From assembly GCA_910579645.1 (NCBI GenBank), contig CAJTVK010000036.1:1-35008 (forward strand): DNA of 35,008 nucleotides. The letters are read 5' to 3'. The DNA comes from an uncultured Lachnospiraceae bacterium (GTDB lineage: Bacteria > Bacillota > Clostridia > Lachnospirales > Lachnospiraceae). A model generated the notes under the pieces. That model ran no database searches, was not told the DNA's origin, and worked only from the letters and a program-made list of their open reading frames with translations. Of this stretch, positions 7,356 to 16,564 are shown in pieces. Positions within the stretch are counted from its first letter, which is position 1; every line of letters starts with the position of its first letter. The translations under genes and the position numbers were made by a program.

Positions 7356-9295
7356 CAATCCGGCAGCACATTCCTCCTCAGCCCGAAATATGCCAAAAGG
7401 ATATAGACCGCATAAATAAGGAGAAACACTGCCAAGGCCGCTCCTGCAATGGCGAAGGGATGCCGAAGCCCTACCATAACACCGGGTTCCGTGGCACGGG
7501 CCATGCTGACGATGCAGGGCAGCCCAATCAACATGGGAGGCACTGCCGGCATTGCATAGTAGACGGAAAACTGCCTGCGCAGCACGCTTTCCATCTTCCG
7601 CCGATCCATTCCCAATTTCCGCAGCAAGACAAACTGATGCCGATAACGGTCCGTCTCACTAAGCTGCCAGACAGTCAGTATCGTAGCGGCCGCCATGGTC
7701 AGCACCAGAGACAGATAATACAGAGGAACTACCATCAGTGCCGTAGAAGATGCAACTTCGTTTTCTACCTGTGCCCCGGCATATAGTAAGACAGAAACCC
7801 CGCTGTCATACGCCGTTTTTTCCACCGCACGGTACTGTGCCTCGCTGACCGGCTCCTCCGTCACAGCGGCATAAATGATATGACTGACAGGACAGTCCTG
7901 CGCCGCACCATCCGGCACCACCAAAACAAATCCATGGCCGTTGCTCTTCCAGTCAGACTGTAAGAACGGTTCCGTATAAACACCGCCCGGCAAAAGTTCC
8001 CGCCCTCCCACAACGATTGGACAATCCCACTTTTGAGCCGCTCCTGCCACATAGGCCTGGCAATGAATCAGATACTCACCCTTCCCGGACGTAACTGCCG
8101 GATACCCCAGCATTTCCCGAAGGGCATCATAGTCGCTGCGCCGCATCAGCGCATCATAATCATAGTAACGGAAATATTCCGCCTCGGACTCAATATATTC
8201 CGTAAATTCCGCTGTTTCTCCCTGATAAACCGGATATTTCACAGAACTTTCCACCGGAATATTGTCCTCGGCATATTCCAGAATGCGGTTGATGCGTGTC
8301 CCCTCTTCCCCCGCCCTTTCCGCATCAAATCCAAGGAACAAATCAAAACAGCTTGTGTCCGCGGCTCTGCCTACAAAAATGGCCCGAATCACTATCCCTG
8401 CTCCTTCCGATATGAGCGTAGCGGTAAAAAGCAGAGCTATCGTCGCCATGGATACCCCCATCGTTGCCAGCTTCGCAGTAAGGGTGCGGAAAACCATCAA
8501 CGCAGAGCCGTGGTATTTCCGCGCAGGATACCTGTCATAAAAAGCAGGGACTCCGGAAGCAAAACTAAGGAAAAAACCGAAAAGAAAGAGAATCACACAT
8601 CCTGCCCCCAAAACCCCGAACAGCATCCCGCCACCCAAAAGCAGTAATGTCCCCACCGTCCCAAGCACAAGGGAACCGGCAAAAACCCACCTCCGTTTCC
8701 TGCTCGTCCGGATAACCATCCCTTCATTGAGCCGTTCATAATAGACTAGGTCATAAATCTTCATGGTACGCAGCCGCCTCCTGCTTCTCCATTGGGCGAA
8801 CAGATAAACCAGCATAAAGTAAAGAAATGTCAGCCCCAATGCCCGCAGGGAAAATGCAAACGAAAAAGAATAGCCCACTCCGAACAAAGCAAGGATAACG
8901 GCTCGAAGAGCCTGAAAAAGAAAATTGCCTAACACAAGCCCCAATGCAAGCGCACATCCTCCCACCGCCATATTTTCCAGGAAAAAAAGCCGTGCCACCT
9001 GCCGGTTCTCCAGTCCTGACAGAATATAAATCCCAAATTCCCGGCTGCGCCTGACCAGCATGAAGTTATTCATAAAGGAAACCAGCCAGCCGACAATGCC
9101 GATTACGACTATGCTGGCCAGCACAATCATTACCGGCAGCATTTTCATCATCTGGGACAGAGTCTTTATCTCTTCCGAAAACACCAGCCCGTTACAGGCA
9201 TAAATCAAAGCCGCCACCATCACTACCGTAACAAAATATACCAGATAATCTCTGGCCTGCCTCTTGCCATTCCTAAGGGAAAGTTTAAAGTACAT
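7355..9295 (-). CDS. BceB-type ABC transporter permease (FtsX family)
   Basis: The 646-aa membrane subunit of a Bce-like antimicrobial-peptide sensing and detoxification transporter. It has the family's ten-helix layout: helices near the N-terminus (DYLVYFVTVVMVAALIYA), FtsX-type blocks, a large extracytoplasmic domain of roughly 200 residues in the middle (about 310-510), and final helices (LSLVLTMAAATILTVW onward). The start at 9295 (MYFKLSLRNGKRQARDY) has GGGAGGTGAT upstream and overlaps the ATPase stop by 11 bp; longer in-frame starts lie inside the ATPase gene. In characterised systems the extracytoplasmic domain recognises lipid-II-cycle peptides such as bacitracin and the transporter itself signals to the kinase. 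The substrate here is unknown. Confidence 0.93.
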   Translation of the reverse strand: MYFKLSLRNGKRQARDYLVYFVTVVMVAALIYACNGLVFSEEIKTLSQMMKMLPVMIVLASIVVIGIVGWLVSFMNNFMLVRRSREFGIYILSGLENRQVARLFFLENMAVGGCALALGLVLGNFLFQALRAVILALFGVGYSFSFAFSLRALGLTFLYFMLVYLFAQWRSRRRLRTMKIYDLVYYERLNEGMVIRTSRKRRWVFAGSLVLGTVGTLLLLGGGMLFGVLGAGCVILFLFGFFLSFASGVPAFYDRYPARKYHGSALMVFRTLTAKLATMGVSMATIALLFTATLISEGAGIVIRAIFVGRAADTSCFDLFLGFDAERAGEEGTRINRILEYAEDNIPVESSVKYPVYQGETAEFTEYIESEAEYFRYYDYDALMRRSDYDALREMLGYPAVTSGKGEYLIHCQAYVAGAAQKWDCPIVVGGRELLPGGVYTEPFLQSDWKSNGHGFVLVVPDGAAQDCPVSHIIYAAVTEEPVSEAQYRAVEKTAYDSGVSVLLYAGAQVENEVASSTALMVVPLYYLSLVLTMAAATILTVWQLSETDRYRHQFVLLRKLGMDRRKMESVLRRQFSVYYAMPAVPPMLIGLPCIVSMARATEPGVMVGLRHPFAIAGAALAVFLLIYAVYILLAYFGLRRNVLPD

Positions 9296-10043
9296 CACTG
9301 ATATCACCTCCCAGCAAAGCCAGCACATCCAATATTTCATGATAAAACACCTGCCTGTCCCTCTCCCCACGGAGCAGTTCATTGAACAGCCTCCCGTCTT
9401 TCAGGAACAGCACACGTCCCGCATAGCCGGCACTGTAAGCATCATGGGTCACCATCAGAATGGTGGCTTTTGTCTCCCGGTTCATCCGCACCATAATCTC
9501 CAACAGATTTTTCGAAGCTTTGGAATCCAAAGCCCCGGTAGGCTCATCCGCCAATAACAGCGACTGTCCCGCCACCATGGCTCTGGCACAGGCTGCCCTC
9601 TGCTTCTGCCCTCCCGAAATCTGATAAGGAAACTTATCCAGAATATCTTCAATGCCTAATCTTCGCGCCACTTCCTCCGTCCGATGCTTCACCTCCCGGG
9701 AATCGGCATGGTTCAATACCAATGCCAATCCGATATTTTCCTCCACCGTCAGTGTATCCAACAGATTAAAATCCTGAAACACAAACCCCAGCCGTTCCCG
9801 ACGGAACCGTGCCAACTCACCGGCCGGCAGTTCCGCAATATTCTCACCGTCCAGCAGGATATCCCCCGCACTCACCGTATCAATGGTAGAAATGCAGTTG
9901 AGCAATGTGGTCTTCCCGCTGCCGGAGGCTCCCATGATGGCAATAAACTCCCCGTCCGCCACCTCAAAGCTGACACGGTCCAGAGCCTTCGTCACATTAT
10001 TCCTGCTCCCATAATATTTTTCGATATTTCTTACCTGTAGCAT
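9285..10043 (-). CDS. BceA-type ABC transporter ATPase
   Basis: A 252-aa ATPase of the MacB/LolD/BceA group that powers the adjacent FtsX-type permease. Walker A is GASGSGKTT (residues 38-46), the signature is ISGGQKQR, and Walker B with its extension is LLLADEPTGALDS; the switch histidine is in VTHDA. ATG 10043 is preceded by GGGGAGGAAGAT. A 96-bp gap separates it from the kinase gene upstream. In Bce systems the response regulator activates a promoter at this place; the gap contains a TATAGTAT -10-like element and the small dyad ATGATAATCAT. Confidence 0.95.
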   Translation of the reverse strand: MLQVRNIEKYYGSRNNVTKALDRVSFEVADGEFIAIMGASGSGKTTLLNCISTIDTVSAGDILLDGENIAELPAGELARFRRERLGFVFQDFNLLDTLTVEENIGLALVLNHADSREVKHRTEEVARRLGIEDILDKFPYQISGGQKQRAACARAMVAGQSLLLADEPTGALDSKASKNLLEIMVRMNRETKATILMVTHDAYSAGYAGRVLFLKDGRLFNELLRGERDRQVFYHEILDVLALLGGDISDVL

Positions 10044-10139
10044 ATCTTCCTCCCCACATGATGATTATCATATACGCGCCGTTTCCTAAATGATATACTA
10101 TAAGCAGCTTCCATTGTATTGCATTCCTATCGTTTTAAG

Positions 10140-11174
10140 TTACATTTTTGTAAGATTAGAGTTTTTCACCTCTCCATACCCACTCCCGGCCGGAAAAATA
10201 AGCACTGCCGTTGTCCCTTTCCCCTCCTCCGATGTAATCTGCAGGTTTATCTCCAGACAGTCCGCCAGCCTGCGGCATAGATAAAGTCCCATTCCCGTTG
10301 CTCCACCCCTAGTGCGCCCGTTGCTCCCCGTAAACCCTCTGTCAAACACACGGGGCAGTTCATGGGACGGAATGCCGATTCCGTTGTCATGCACGGTCAG
10401 CCGCACCTTTTTTCCCAACGTACTGGCCGATATCGTGAGAACCGGTTCCCCGTCCCGGTAACGCACCGCGTTCTGCAGCAGCTGCCCCAACATAAAAGAA
10501 ACCCATTTTCTGTCAGTATAGACTGTCTGTGATAAATTTTCCGTTTCCACCCGCATGCCGCTCCGCAGCAATAAGACCCGATGAACGTTCAGTGCCTGCG
10601 CCACAAGTTCCTCCAAATCCACCCTTGCCGCAAGAAAATCTTTCTCCGGGCTTTCCAGTCTGGCATAAAACAAGGCTCTCTCCACATGGGCTTCTATCTG
10701 TGCCAATTCCTGCGAAAGCCTTTCCCGTATGTCCGGAGCCGCCTTACGGCAGATCAATCCCGCCGCCGTAATAGGTACCTTGATTTCATGCACCCAGCTT
10801 TCCACATACTCCCGGTATTCCCGCTGCGCCGCGCGGACATCGGAAACCTCTCCGATCATAGCCCTTCCCGCCCTTGCGGACAGTTCCGTCAGCCTGCGCT
10901 CATAAATTCCCCGAGCCTTCGGAATACATTCGGCAAACAGGTATTTTTTATCCAGACCTTCCATAATCGCCTCCAACTCCTCCAGCCTGGCACGCTGCCG
11001 GATGAAATCATACCCCTGCATGCCTGCCGCACAAATCCCCATTGCCAACAGCAAAAGCAGGATAATCCCGGCTTCCGTCCCTGTCAGCCGCAGGAAAAAC
11101 GCCGCCGCCAATGTCAAAACCGTCCGAAAGACAAGTCCTCCGAGACGGTCCGATAAAAATTCCCTGATTGTCAT
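10140..11174 (-). CDS. BceS-like intramembrane-sensing histidine kinase
   Basis: A 344-aa sensor kinase. Two membrane helices (about 14-30 and 35-52) are separated by a loop of only a few residues, so it has no extracellular sensor domain. This is the hallmark of kinases that receive their signal from a BceAB transporter. The phosphoacceptor is His129 in WVHEIKVPITA. ATP-binding motifs are Asn235 (N-box, LLQNAVRYR), DNGIGI (263-268) and GGATGMGLYL. Its ATG overlaps the regulator stop (ATGA at 11171-11174), so the two are translationally coupled. It phosphorylates the partner regulator encoded just upstream. Confidence 0.95.
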   Translation of the reverse strand: MTIREFLSDRLGGLVFRTVLTLAAAFFLRLTGTEAGIILLLLLAMGICAAGMQGYDFIRQRARLEELEAIMEGLDKKYLFAECIPKARGIYERRLTELSARAGRAMIGEVSDVRAAQREYREYVESWVHEIKVPITAAGLICRKAAPDIRERLSQELAQIEAHVERALFYARLESPEKDFLAARVDLEELVAQALNVHRVLLLRSGMRVETENLSQTVYTDRKWVSFMLGQLLQNAVRYRDGEPVLTISASTLGKKVRLTVHDNGIGIPSHELPRVFDRGFTGSNGRTRGGATGMGLYLCRRLADCLEINLQITSEEGKGTTAVLIFPAGSGYGEVKNSNLTKM

Positions 11175-11836
11175 AACTGATACCCCATTCCTCTGCGTGT
11201 CTTAATCAATTCCGGCAGCCCCAGTTCTGCCAGCTTCCCCCTCAGTCTGGTCACATTCACACTGAGCGTATTATCGTCAATATAAATCTTGCTTTCCCAC
11301 AACGCCTCTATCAAATCCGCCCGGGAAACAATTTCTCCCGCGTGCTCCATCAGACAGGCCAGAATCCGCAGTTCGTTCCTTGTCAATGCCGCCGTCCCTG
11401 CCGCCGAGGAAACGCTGCCCTTCGTCAGGTTAAGCCGCAGCCCTCCGGCCTCCAGCACCTCCGGCTGCGATGCCCCCGTGCTCCTGCGCAGCACGGATTT
11501 AATCCGCGCCAAGAGCACCGGCACGCTGTACGGCTTGGTTATATAATCATCACCGCCCAGACTCAATGCGCGCACTTCATCCGATCCGGAATCCCGGCCG
11601 GTAACAAAAATAACCGGCACCTCCATGCTCCTTTGCAGATCTGCACACACGGAAAACCCATCCCTCCCGGGAATGCCGATGTCCAACAAAATAAGATCCG
11701 GACGTTCCCGTTCCGCCACCCTGCGGACATTCGTAAAATCCTCCACAATCAGCGGACAGTATCCTTCATTTTTCAATAAAAGCACCAATTCTTCGCGTGT
11801 AGAACAGTCGTCTTCAATTATCATAATCTGCTTCAT
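11171..11836 (-). CDS. OmpR-family response regulator (BceR-like)
   Basis: A 221-aa receiver plus winged-helix regulator. The receiver has the acidic pair in MIIEDD, phosphoacceptor Asp52 in LILLDIGIPG, the conserved Thr/Ser region FVTG and Lys101 in YITKPY. The C-terminal winged helix carries the late family motifs (ELRILACLMEHAG, VNVTRLRGKL, KTRRGMGYQL). I place the start at 11836, where the conserved MKQIMIIEDD begins, behind a modest GGAAGGGG. A longer frame to 11953 would add 39 residues unlike any receiver and overlaps a pseudogene fragment. It is the first gene of the four-gene Bce-type module and presumably activates the ATPase-permease genes. Confidence 0.94.
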   Translation of the reverse strand: MKQIMIIEDDCSTREELVLLLKNEGYCPLIVEDFTNVRRVAERERPDLILLDIGIPGRDGFSVCADLQRSMEVPVIFVTGRDSGSDEVRALSLGGDDYITKPYSVPVLLARIKSVLRRSTGASQPEVLEAGGLRLNLTKGSVSSAAGTAALTRNELRILACLMEHAGEIVSRADLIEALWESKIYIDDNTLSVNVTRLRGKLAELGLPELIKTRRGMGYQL

Positions 11837-11945
11837 ATAGCATAGCCCCTTCCGCTTGTCCTTGCTCTTCGGCAGTTCAGCTGCCTTATACGGCATACAG
11901 TCAAGGAAAATATCACTGTTTCCGCGCACGCTGCACTGTGCCCTT

Positions 11946-12083
11946 GACGACAAGTGCAGGACAGCATTGCAACAGATAAACGACAGAAATTATGACGAGC
12001 CGCTCATTGACGACGGAATGAAAACCATCCGCAAATACGGAATCGCTTACTATAAAAAACGGTGCAAGGTAATCTCTGATTAA
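11946..12083 (+). pseudogene. C-terminal fragment of an AAA-ATPase-like/PD-(D/E)XK nuclease family protein
   Basis: About 45 plus-strand codons ending at a TAA encode a tail with ALQQINDRNYDEPLIDDG and then IRKYGIAYYKKRC. It resembles the conserved end of the abundant gut-Firmicute family with an AAA_ATPase-like and a PD-(D/E)XK nuclease (DUF1703) domain, where the motif is roughly ALxQIxxxxYxxxL then I-KYGIAFxxKxC. The rest of the roughly 550-residue gene is missing, and the frame upstream (11856-11945) is antisense to the Bce regulator leader. It is a relic of a gene deleted or moved from between the Bce module and the HAD gene. Confidence 0.65.
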
Positions 12084-12111
12084 AACAATTTTACGGCAGG
12101 CCCCTCCTATA

Positions 12112-12714
12112 TCATTCTACCCCCAAAGCCTTCAATTCCGCCTCCGCGCTGTCCTTGTCCGTAAAATGTATCGTCTTTATGCCAAACTCCGCCGCCGCGG
12201 CAAGGTTACTCTCCAAATCGTCCAAAAACACGCATTCCTCCGGCACAAGGCGGTAGCGTTCCAACAGCCGCCTGTAAATCTCCGGTTCCGGCTTAATGGT
12301 CTTCTCCTGATAAGACAATATTCCTCCGTCCACATAATCCAGAAACCCCAATACATCTTTGCAGTCATGATGCGCCCTGTGAGCGAAATTGGACAGCACC
12401 AACACCTGATAACCCTTCCGCTTCAGTTCTTTCACCCAAGGTATCGCATAATCAAACTTTACCAACATACCGTCAATATTTTCCAAAGACTCCCTAAGTT
12501 CTTTTTCTATTCCCGGGTCATTTCTGACAAATTGATTCAATACCTCCTCATCCGTCAGCATCCCCCTGTCATACTCCGACCATGCCTTGCTCTCCACGGT
12601 AGCTTTCGCAATCCTGGCAAGCACCTCCTTGGAATAACCGAATTTTTCAAAATATGCTTTCCATTCAAATCCGGCAAGCACGTTGCCAATATCAAAAATA
12701 ACCGTCTTAATCAT
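12112..12714 (-). CDS. HAD-superfamily phosphatase (subclass IA, YihX-like)
   Basis: A 200-aa hydrolase predicted to dephosphorylate small phosphorylated metabolites. Motif I is FDIGNVL with nucleophile Asp8, in the DxGNV form common in the YihX group. Motif II is VLSNF, motif III lies in KTIKPEPEIY, and motif IV is FLDDLESN. The helical cap lies between motifs I and II (about residues 15-95). The length is typical. The start codon is preceded by only a weak AAGGA, very close to the ATG. It is monocistronic with its own upstream promoter. The substrate cannot be predicted. Confidence 0.9.
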   Translation of the reverse strand: MIKTVIFDIGNVLAGFEWKAYFEKFGYSKEVLARIAKATVESKAWSEYDRGMLTDEEVLNQFVRNDPGIEKELRESLENIDGMLVKFDYAIPWVKELKRKGYQVLVLSNFAHRAHHDCKDVLGFLDYVDGGILSYQEKTIKPEPEIYRRLLERYRLVPEECVFLDDLESNLAAAAEFGIKTIHFTDKDSAEAELKALGVE

Positions 12715-12786
12715 TTCCTTATGATACCTTTCCGAATTTTCCTGTCTAATTACTATTCCGAATTTTCTTTCTTAATTTTCTTCCTT

Positions 12787-12815
12787 ATATTATCCTTAAT
12801 TGTCAAGCAGGACAA
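12787..12815 (-). promoter_or_regulatory. Candidate promoter of the HAD gene with flanking direct repeats
   Basis: On the minus strand TTGTCC, 17 nt, TAATAT (-10 at 12787-12792, -35 at 12810-12815). Between it and the gene lie two perfect 12-bp direct repeats, GAAAATTCGGAA, at 12730-12741 and 12756-12767 with starts 26 bp apart. They may be sites for an unknown regulator. Confidence 0.35.
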
Positions 12816-13162
12816 ACGCCAGTAAACTTGTATTATATTTGAAGCTGATACGGGTGCGCCTTTCCCATGGACACTCGTCTGCGTTTCTCACGTTCAATCT
12901 TACCACAAGCCACTGCATTTTTCTACTGCTTTTTACATAATTTCGATATTTTCATTTTGTCATCCCATAAGGAGCAGGCCTTCAAAGGCATCCCCTTGCT
13001 GTCATGACATTTTTCACTCTGAAAATTCTTCCATATATGACTTATCCGGCCTTGGCGTAATTTTATCCGTACCATCTCAATGTCATCTCCATCTTTCTAT
13101 CCATTCCTTTCCTTATCTTACCAACATGAATTTACCATTATCGCCTTCAAATACGTTCCGTC
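12816..13162. other. Intergenic stretch between the HAD and GH115 genes
   Basis: About 350 bp, AT-rich, with no recognisable RNA or convincing gene. The longest minus-strand frame with an ATG is about 50 codons (around 12930-13085) and has only a poor ribosome binding site, so I do not call it. I see no strong terminator after GH115. Confidence 0.4.
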
Positions 13163-15172
13163 TCAATCTGTCTCGTCCATCGCTGTCTCCATCAGTGTAA
13201 ATAGTTCTTTGTCCCGCAGATGATTCTCCATATTCATGATCAGCATCACGCGCCTGTCCTTTTCCGAATACAAATAATCCCGCTGCCATTCATAGTAATG
13301 CGGCCCGTCTCCCAATGCTCTCACATAACTCATAAAACCTTCCAGAACCCATGCTGTCTGCTTAATGTCAGTAAGACATTCATTTTCATAAAAACCATGC
13401 CATTTCCCATGTTCCCGGCTCCGCATGGCTAAATCTGCCTTCAGGTATTCTTTTCTCGCCTTCCCGGCCAGATAAAACGCCATCCGATAATCTTTTGCAA
13501 ATGCCGCCCTCATACCGTCACATGCGGCAAGCGCTCCCCGGAAACAGTGATAGTGAATCTTCACCTGCAGCAAAACCGAATCCGCAAACAACTCTCTATC
13601 CCGATTCGTAAGTTGTACCTCTGTGCTCTCACATTTTCCGAGATACTCCTGATAAGAAAACGAGCCGGCTTCACAGACATCCCGATACCAGTCTGTCTGT
13701 TCCTTCAAGGTATCATGCGGTGCTGCCCAAAGCATATCCTCACTCCGGCTTTCCCGATCCTTCATAAACTGGTGCAGCAGCATTCTTATCCCATGGTTCG
13801 TAAACTGTTCTCCTGCATGTTCATCCTCCCTTGTTCCATAGGATACCGCATAGCGGGGATACTCCCCCAATCGTTCCGCCACTGCAAGACTTCCCTCTAC
13901 ACTAAAATATTTCTCCGTGTATTCTTTTCTGTGTCTGGCAATATCCACTTCCCCGACCTTCCACATCTGTGCAAAGAAGTCCAGATAATACACATGTGGC
14001 TTGACATTGGAACAGTTGACAATCCAGAAATCATCGCCGCCCCTTTCCAGAACCGCCATCAACTCCGCTCTGACAAACTCCGGGGAATTGGGCAGCATCG
14101 TAATATGATTCGCTGCCTGTAGATCATAGAAAGAAACATGGTAGTAAATCCCGTTTGCCTCCTCCTTTTTATCCGGCAATGAACATACCCTCGGATTATC
14201 GTTGCCCTGCCTCCTGCTGACCATCTTGCCATACCCGTTATCTGCCCATATTTTAATCACGTCCTCCGGCAGTGAAAGACATCCCTTCTGATACAGCTCC
14301 ATCGTTTCCCCATAAAGGTTTGTACTGCACACGGCATTTGGATCTGATGCTTTGACCATATCATATTGCTTTCTTATCAGGTCTCCCATCAGCTTCCCTC
14401 TAGCCGCATCTGTCTGATATCTGTCGTCCTCATCCCAAAAGGGTCTGTCGCCCTGCCCCCGGAAACCTAAATTCCATATTATCTTCCTGTCACGCTGTGC
14501 CTCGATAGCGTCCTGCCAAAGACTGTGGAATTTTTCCGGATACAGATCATAGGATGCCTCCAGTTCAGGGTACGCCCTCGCAAACATCTCTGCCCCCAAA
14601 GGCTCCGCATGATGATGTGTAATCCACAATCCCATACTGTCCGCTAATTCTGCATACTTTTTTGAATTTTTATCAGTCCCCGGTATCACCATGTTACCGC
14701 CACAGCGAAGAAGCGTCTCAAATACCATCTCCCAGGGTTTATCCTTTTCCCTGTCCACATGCCATGTGTGAATCAGGACTTCATCGTTAACAAACCAGCC
14801 CCGGTATCTGACCCGAAACGGCTTTGATACAAACTGATAGTCCGCTGCAAGACATATTTCTTCTCTCTTCTCAAAAATCTGATCGTTCCAGAACCAAAAT
14901 GCCCGGATACCTAAAAACATTTCACTGACAGCATATAATCCATAAACAAAGCCAAGTTCATCCGATGCCTCTATTTGCATACTCCCCTCTGAGATACTAA
15001 TGCGAAACCCCTCTTTTGGCATCCTTCCTTCCACCAGAACGATTGGGCATCCCGGTTTACTCGTTTTAATAAATATCTTATCCATGTCCCTCCGCAGATG
15101 AGCAGCCGCATGTCTGACTGCCTCTGTCTGCGCACCTACGATTTCCGTATTACGATTTATTTTTATATTCAT
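13163..15172 (-). CDS. Glycoside hydrolase family 115 (xylan alpha-glucuronidase-like)
   Basis: GH115 enzymes remove (4-O-methyl)glucuronic acid side groups from glucuronoxylan, including from internal residues. This 669-aa protein begins with the family's N-terminal domain (IVLVEGRMPKEGFRISI, then ELGFVYGLYAVSEMFLG) and continues into the catalytic barrel with the characteristic PFRVRYRGWFVNDE and WNLGFRGQGDRPFWDEDD, plus helical segments to the C-terminus. Characterised members are usually 800 residues or more because of a C-terminal beta-sandwich, which seems absent here. No signal peptide is present, so it would act on imported oligosaccharides. The start has AAAGGAG and overlaps the stop of the small membrane protein (ATGA). 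Confidence 0.9.
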   Translation of the reverse strand: MNIKINRNTEIVGAQTEAVRHAAAHLRRDMDKIFIKTSKPGCPIVLVEGRMPKEGFRISISEGSMQIEASDELGFVYGLYAVSEMFLGIRAFWFWNDQIFEKREEICLAADYQFVSKPFRVRYRGWFVNDEVLIHTWHVDREKDKPWEMVFETLLRCGGNMVIPGTDKNSKKYAELADSMGLWITHHHAEPLGAEMFARAYPELEASYDLYPEKFHSLWQDAIEAQRDRKIIWNLGFRGQGDRPFWDEDDRYQTDAARGKLMGDLIRKQYDMVKASDPNAVCSTNLYGETMELYQKGCLSLPEDVIKIWADNGYGKMVSRRQGNDNPRVCSLPDKKEEANGIYYHVSFYDLQAANHITMLPNSPEFVRAELMAVLERGGDDFWIVNCSNVKPHVYYLDFFAQMWKVGEVDIARHRKEYTEKYFSVEGSLAVAERLGEYPRYAVSYGTREDEHAGEQFTNHGIRMLLHQFMKDRESRSEDMLWAAPHDTLKEQTDWYRDVCEAGSFSYQEYLGKCESTEVQLTNRDRELFADSVLLQVKIHYHCFRGALAACDGMRAAFAKDYRMAFYLAGKARKEYLKADLAMRSREHGKWHGFYENECLTDIKQTAWVLEGFMSYVRALGDGPHYYEWQRDYLYSEKDRRVMLIMNMENHLRDKELFTLMETAMDETD

Positions 15173-15351
15173 ATAATCTCCTTTGGGACAATGTCCCCGC
15201 TTTTTGGCATATACCGTTCAAACAGCCTCACAAAGATATGAGAATTTACCCATGCAAAAAAAGCAAATCCGATTACCAGATCCAGAAACCATCGTTTCAC
15301 TCCATAGACAATTGATAGTTTTCCCTCTGTTCCACTCTTTCCTTTTTTCAT
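15169..15351 (-). CDS. Small membrane protein coupled to the GH115 gene
   Basis: A 60-aa protein with one membrane helix (about residues 20-42, VKRWFLDLVIGFAFFAWVN) and charged ends. ATG 15351 is preceded by a strong GGAGG five bases away; a longer frame to 15414 has no ribosome binding site. The last bases overlap the GH115 start (ATGA), so the two are translationally coupled. I do not recognise the family. It could be a transporter-associated small subunit, or the surviving end of a lost permease gene kept because it feeds ribosomes into GH115. Confidence 0.6.
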   Translation of the reverse strand: MKKGKSGTEGKLSIVYGVKRWFLDLVIGFAFFAWVNSHIFVRLFERYMPKSGDIVPKEII

Positions 15352-15473
15352 GGTGCCTCCATATCTCCCAATAATCATAAATGTAACGTGCCTTTCACCA
15401 TGTTCTCTTATCATTTTCAGACCTGATACTTAAAGCACTCCGGCTTTCACAAAAAGTGTACATCAACTATTAT

Positions 15474-15522
15474 AATAAAAAAGAAGGAAAACCATAGTAC
15501 ATTTTACCTTACGATTTTCCTT
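15474..15522 (-). terminator. Terminator after the LysR-type gene
   Basis: On the minus strand an 8-bp stem (AAGGAAAA / TTTTCCTT) encloses a 23-nt loop and is followed by CTTTTTTATT. It lies about 110 bp beyond the LysR stop and upstream of the small membrane protein/GH115 transcription unit, so it insulates the two. Confidence 0.55.
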
Positions 15523-15633
15523 TTCTTTTAGATTATCTATCCCTCTGTCTATAACGCTTATCCGCTTAAAAGCTAATTTAATCCTGCCTAATATCCGCAC
15601 AAGTGCGGCTGCACGACTCGCTGCTTGAGGGAA

Positions 15634-16551
15634 TCAAGCTTCCGCAGCATTGCCGATACAGCCCTCTCCTACCGGAATCAATTCCAACAATTTCCTCCCT
15701 GCCGCCGACAGAGGGTTTCTGCTGTCGGTCACCAGACAGAATGCCCGCCGCGGTATGATTGCATTGAACCTTAACTCAAACAATTTGCCGGATTCCAATT
15801 CCCCTGCCGCAAAGTCCTTCATCACGCATCCCACCCCGAGATTACGGAGGGCAAACTGGACAATCATGTCACTGGTAGCCAGTTCAAATTCCGGACACAT
15901 CTCCACACCGTTATTTTTCAGGAACGCATCCATATGCCTCCTTGTGCTTGTGTCCTTTTCCAAAGAAATCAAAGGCAGCTTTTCCAGTTCCTGCAAATCC
16001 AGCATCTTATTCTTATAAGTCATGAATTTCCGGCCTGCCACAAACACATCCTCAATTTCCCTCACCTTCACCGCCCGGATTCCCGCCGCCTCCTCAAAAG
16101 GCGTGCTCACCACGCCAAAGTCAATCTTCCCGGCCTGCAGCGACCGGATTGTTTCCGGAGTAGGCGCATTGGATACCGTAACCCGTATTTTCGGGTACTT
16201 CTCATGAAATTGCTCCAAGTAAGGAAGCAGATAAAACCGCAGCGTCATGTCACTGGCACCGATATGCAGTTCCCCCAATTCCAAATCCAGCATCTGCGCC
16301 AGCTTTTTTTCTCCCAGCTCTATCTGCCCATAGCCCTCGGCCACATAAGAGAACAGCAATTCCCCTTCCGCCGTCAGCTTAACGCCTTTAGAGGCGCGCA
16401 CGAACAGCTTCGTGCCCACCTCCTGTTCCAACTGCTTGACACACTGACTCACCGCCGGCTGAGATATGGAAAGCTGTGCCGCCGCCGAAGTCAGGCTCCG
16501 GCATTTTGCCACATGATAAAAAACTTTATAGTACTCCAAGTTGCTTACCAT
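15634..16551 (-). CDS. LysR-family transcriptional regulator
   Basis: A 305-aa regulator with the LysR winged helix-turn-helix at residues 5-65 (MVSNLEYYKVFYHVAKCRSL, SISQPAVSQCVKQLE, LTAEGELLF). An effector-binding domain of two Rossmann-like lobes follows (about 90-295; GELHIGASD, GKIDFGVVSTPFE). The length is standard. Its start lies 13 bp after the purA stop, so it is probably transcribed with purA and ends at the hairpin near 15.5 kb. LysR proteins often regulate a divergent neighbour, but here there is none; the closest outside target would be the GH115 unit downstream. The effector is unknown. Confidence 0.93.
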   Translation of the reverse strand: MVSNLEYYKVFYHVAKCRSLTSAAAQLSISQPAVSQCVKQLEQEVGTKLFVRASKGVKLTAEGELLFSYVAEGYGQIELGEKKLAQMLDLELGELHIGASDMTLRFYLLPYLEQFHEKYPKIRVTVSNAPTPETIRSLQAGKIDFGVVSTPFEEAAGIRAVKVREIEDVFVAGRKFMTYKNKMLDLQELEKLPLISLEKDTSTRRHMDAFLKNNGVEMCPEFELATSDMIVQFALRNLGVGCVMKDFAAGELESGKLFELRFNAIIPRRAFCLVTDSRNPLSAAGRKLLELIPVGEGCIGNAAEA

Positions 16552-16564
16552 ACCTTACGCCGCC

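Noticed and set aside
12930..13085. Minus-strand frame of about 50 codons between HAD and GH115 genes
   Set aside because: The ribosome binding site is weak and distant, there is no recognisable family, and its length is within chance expectation.
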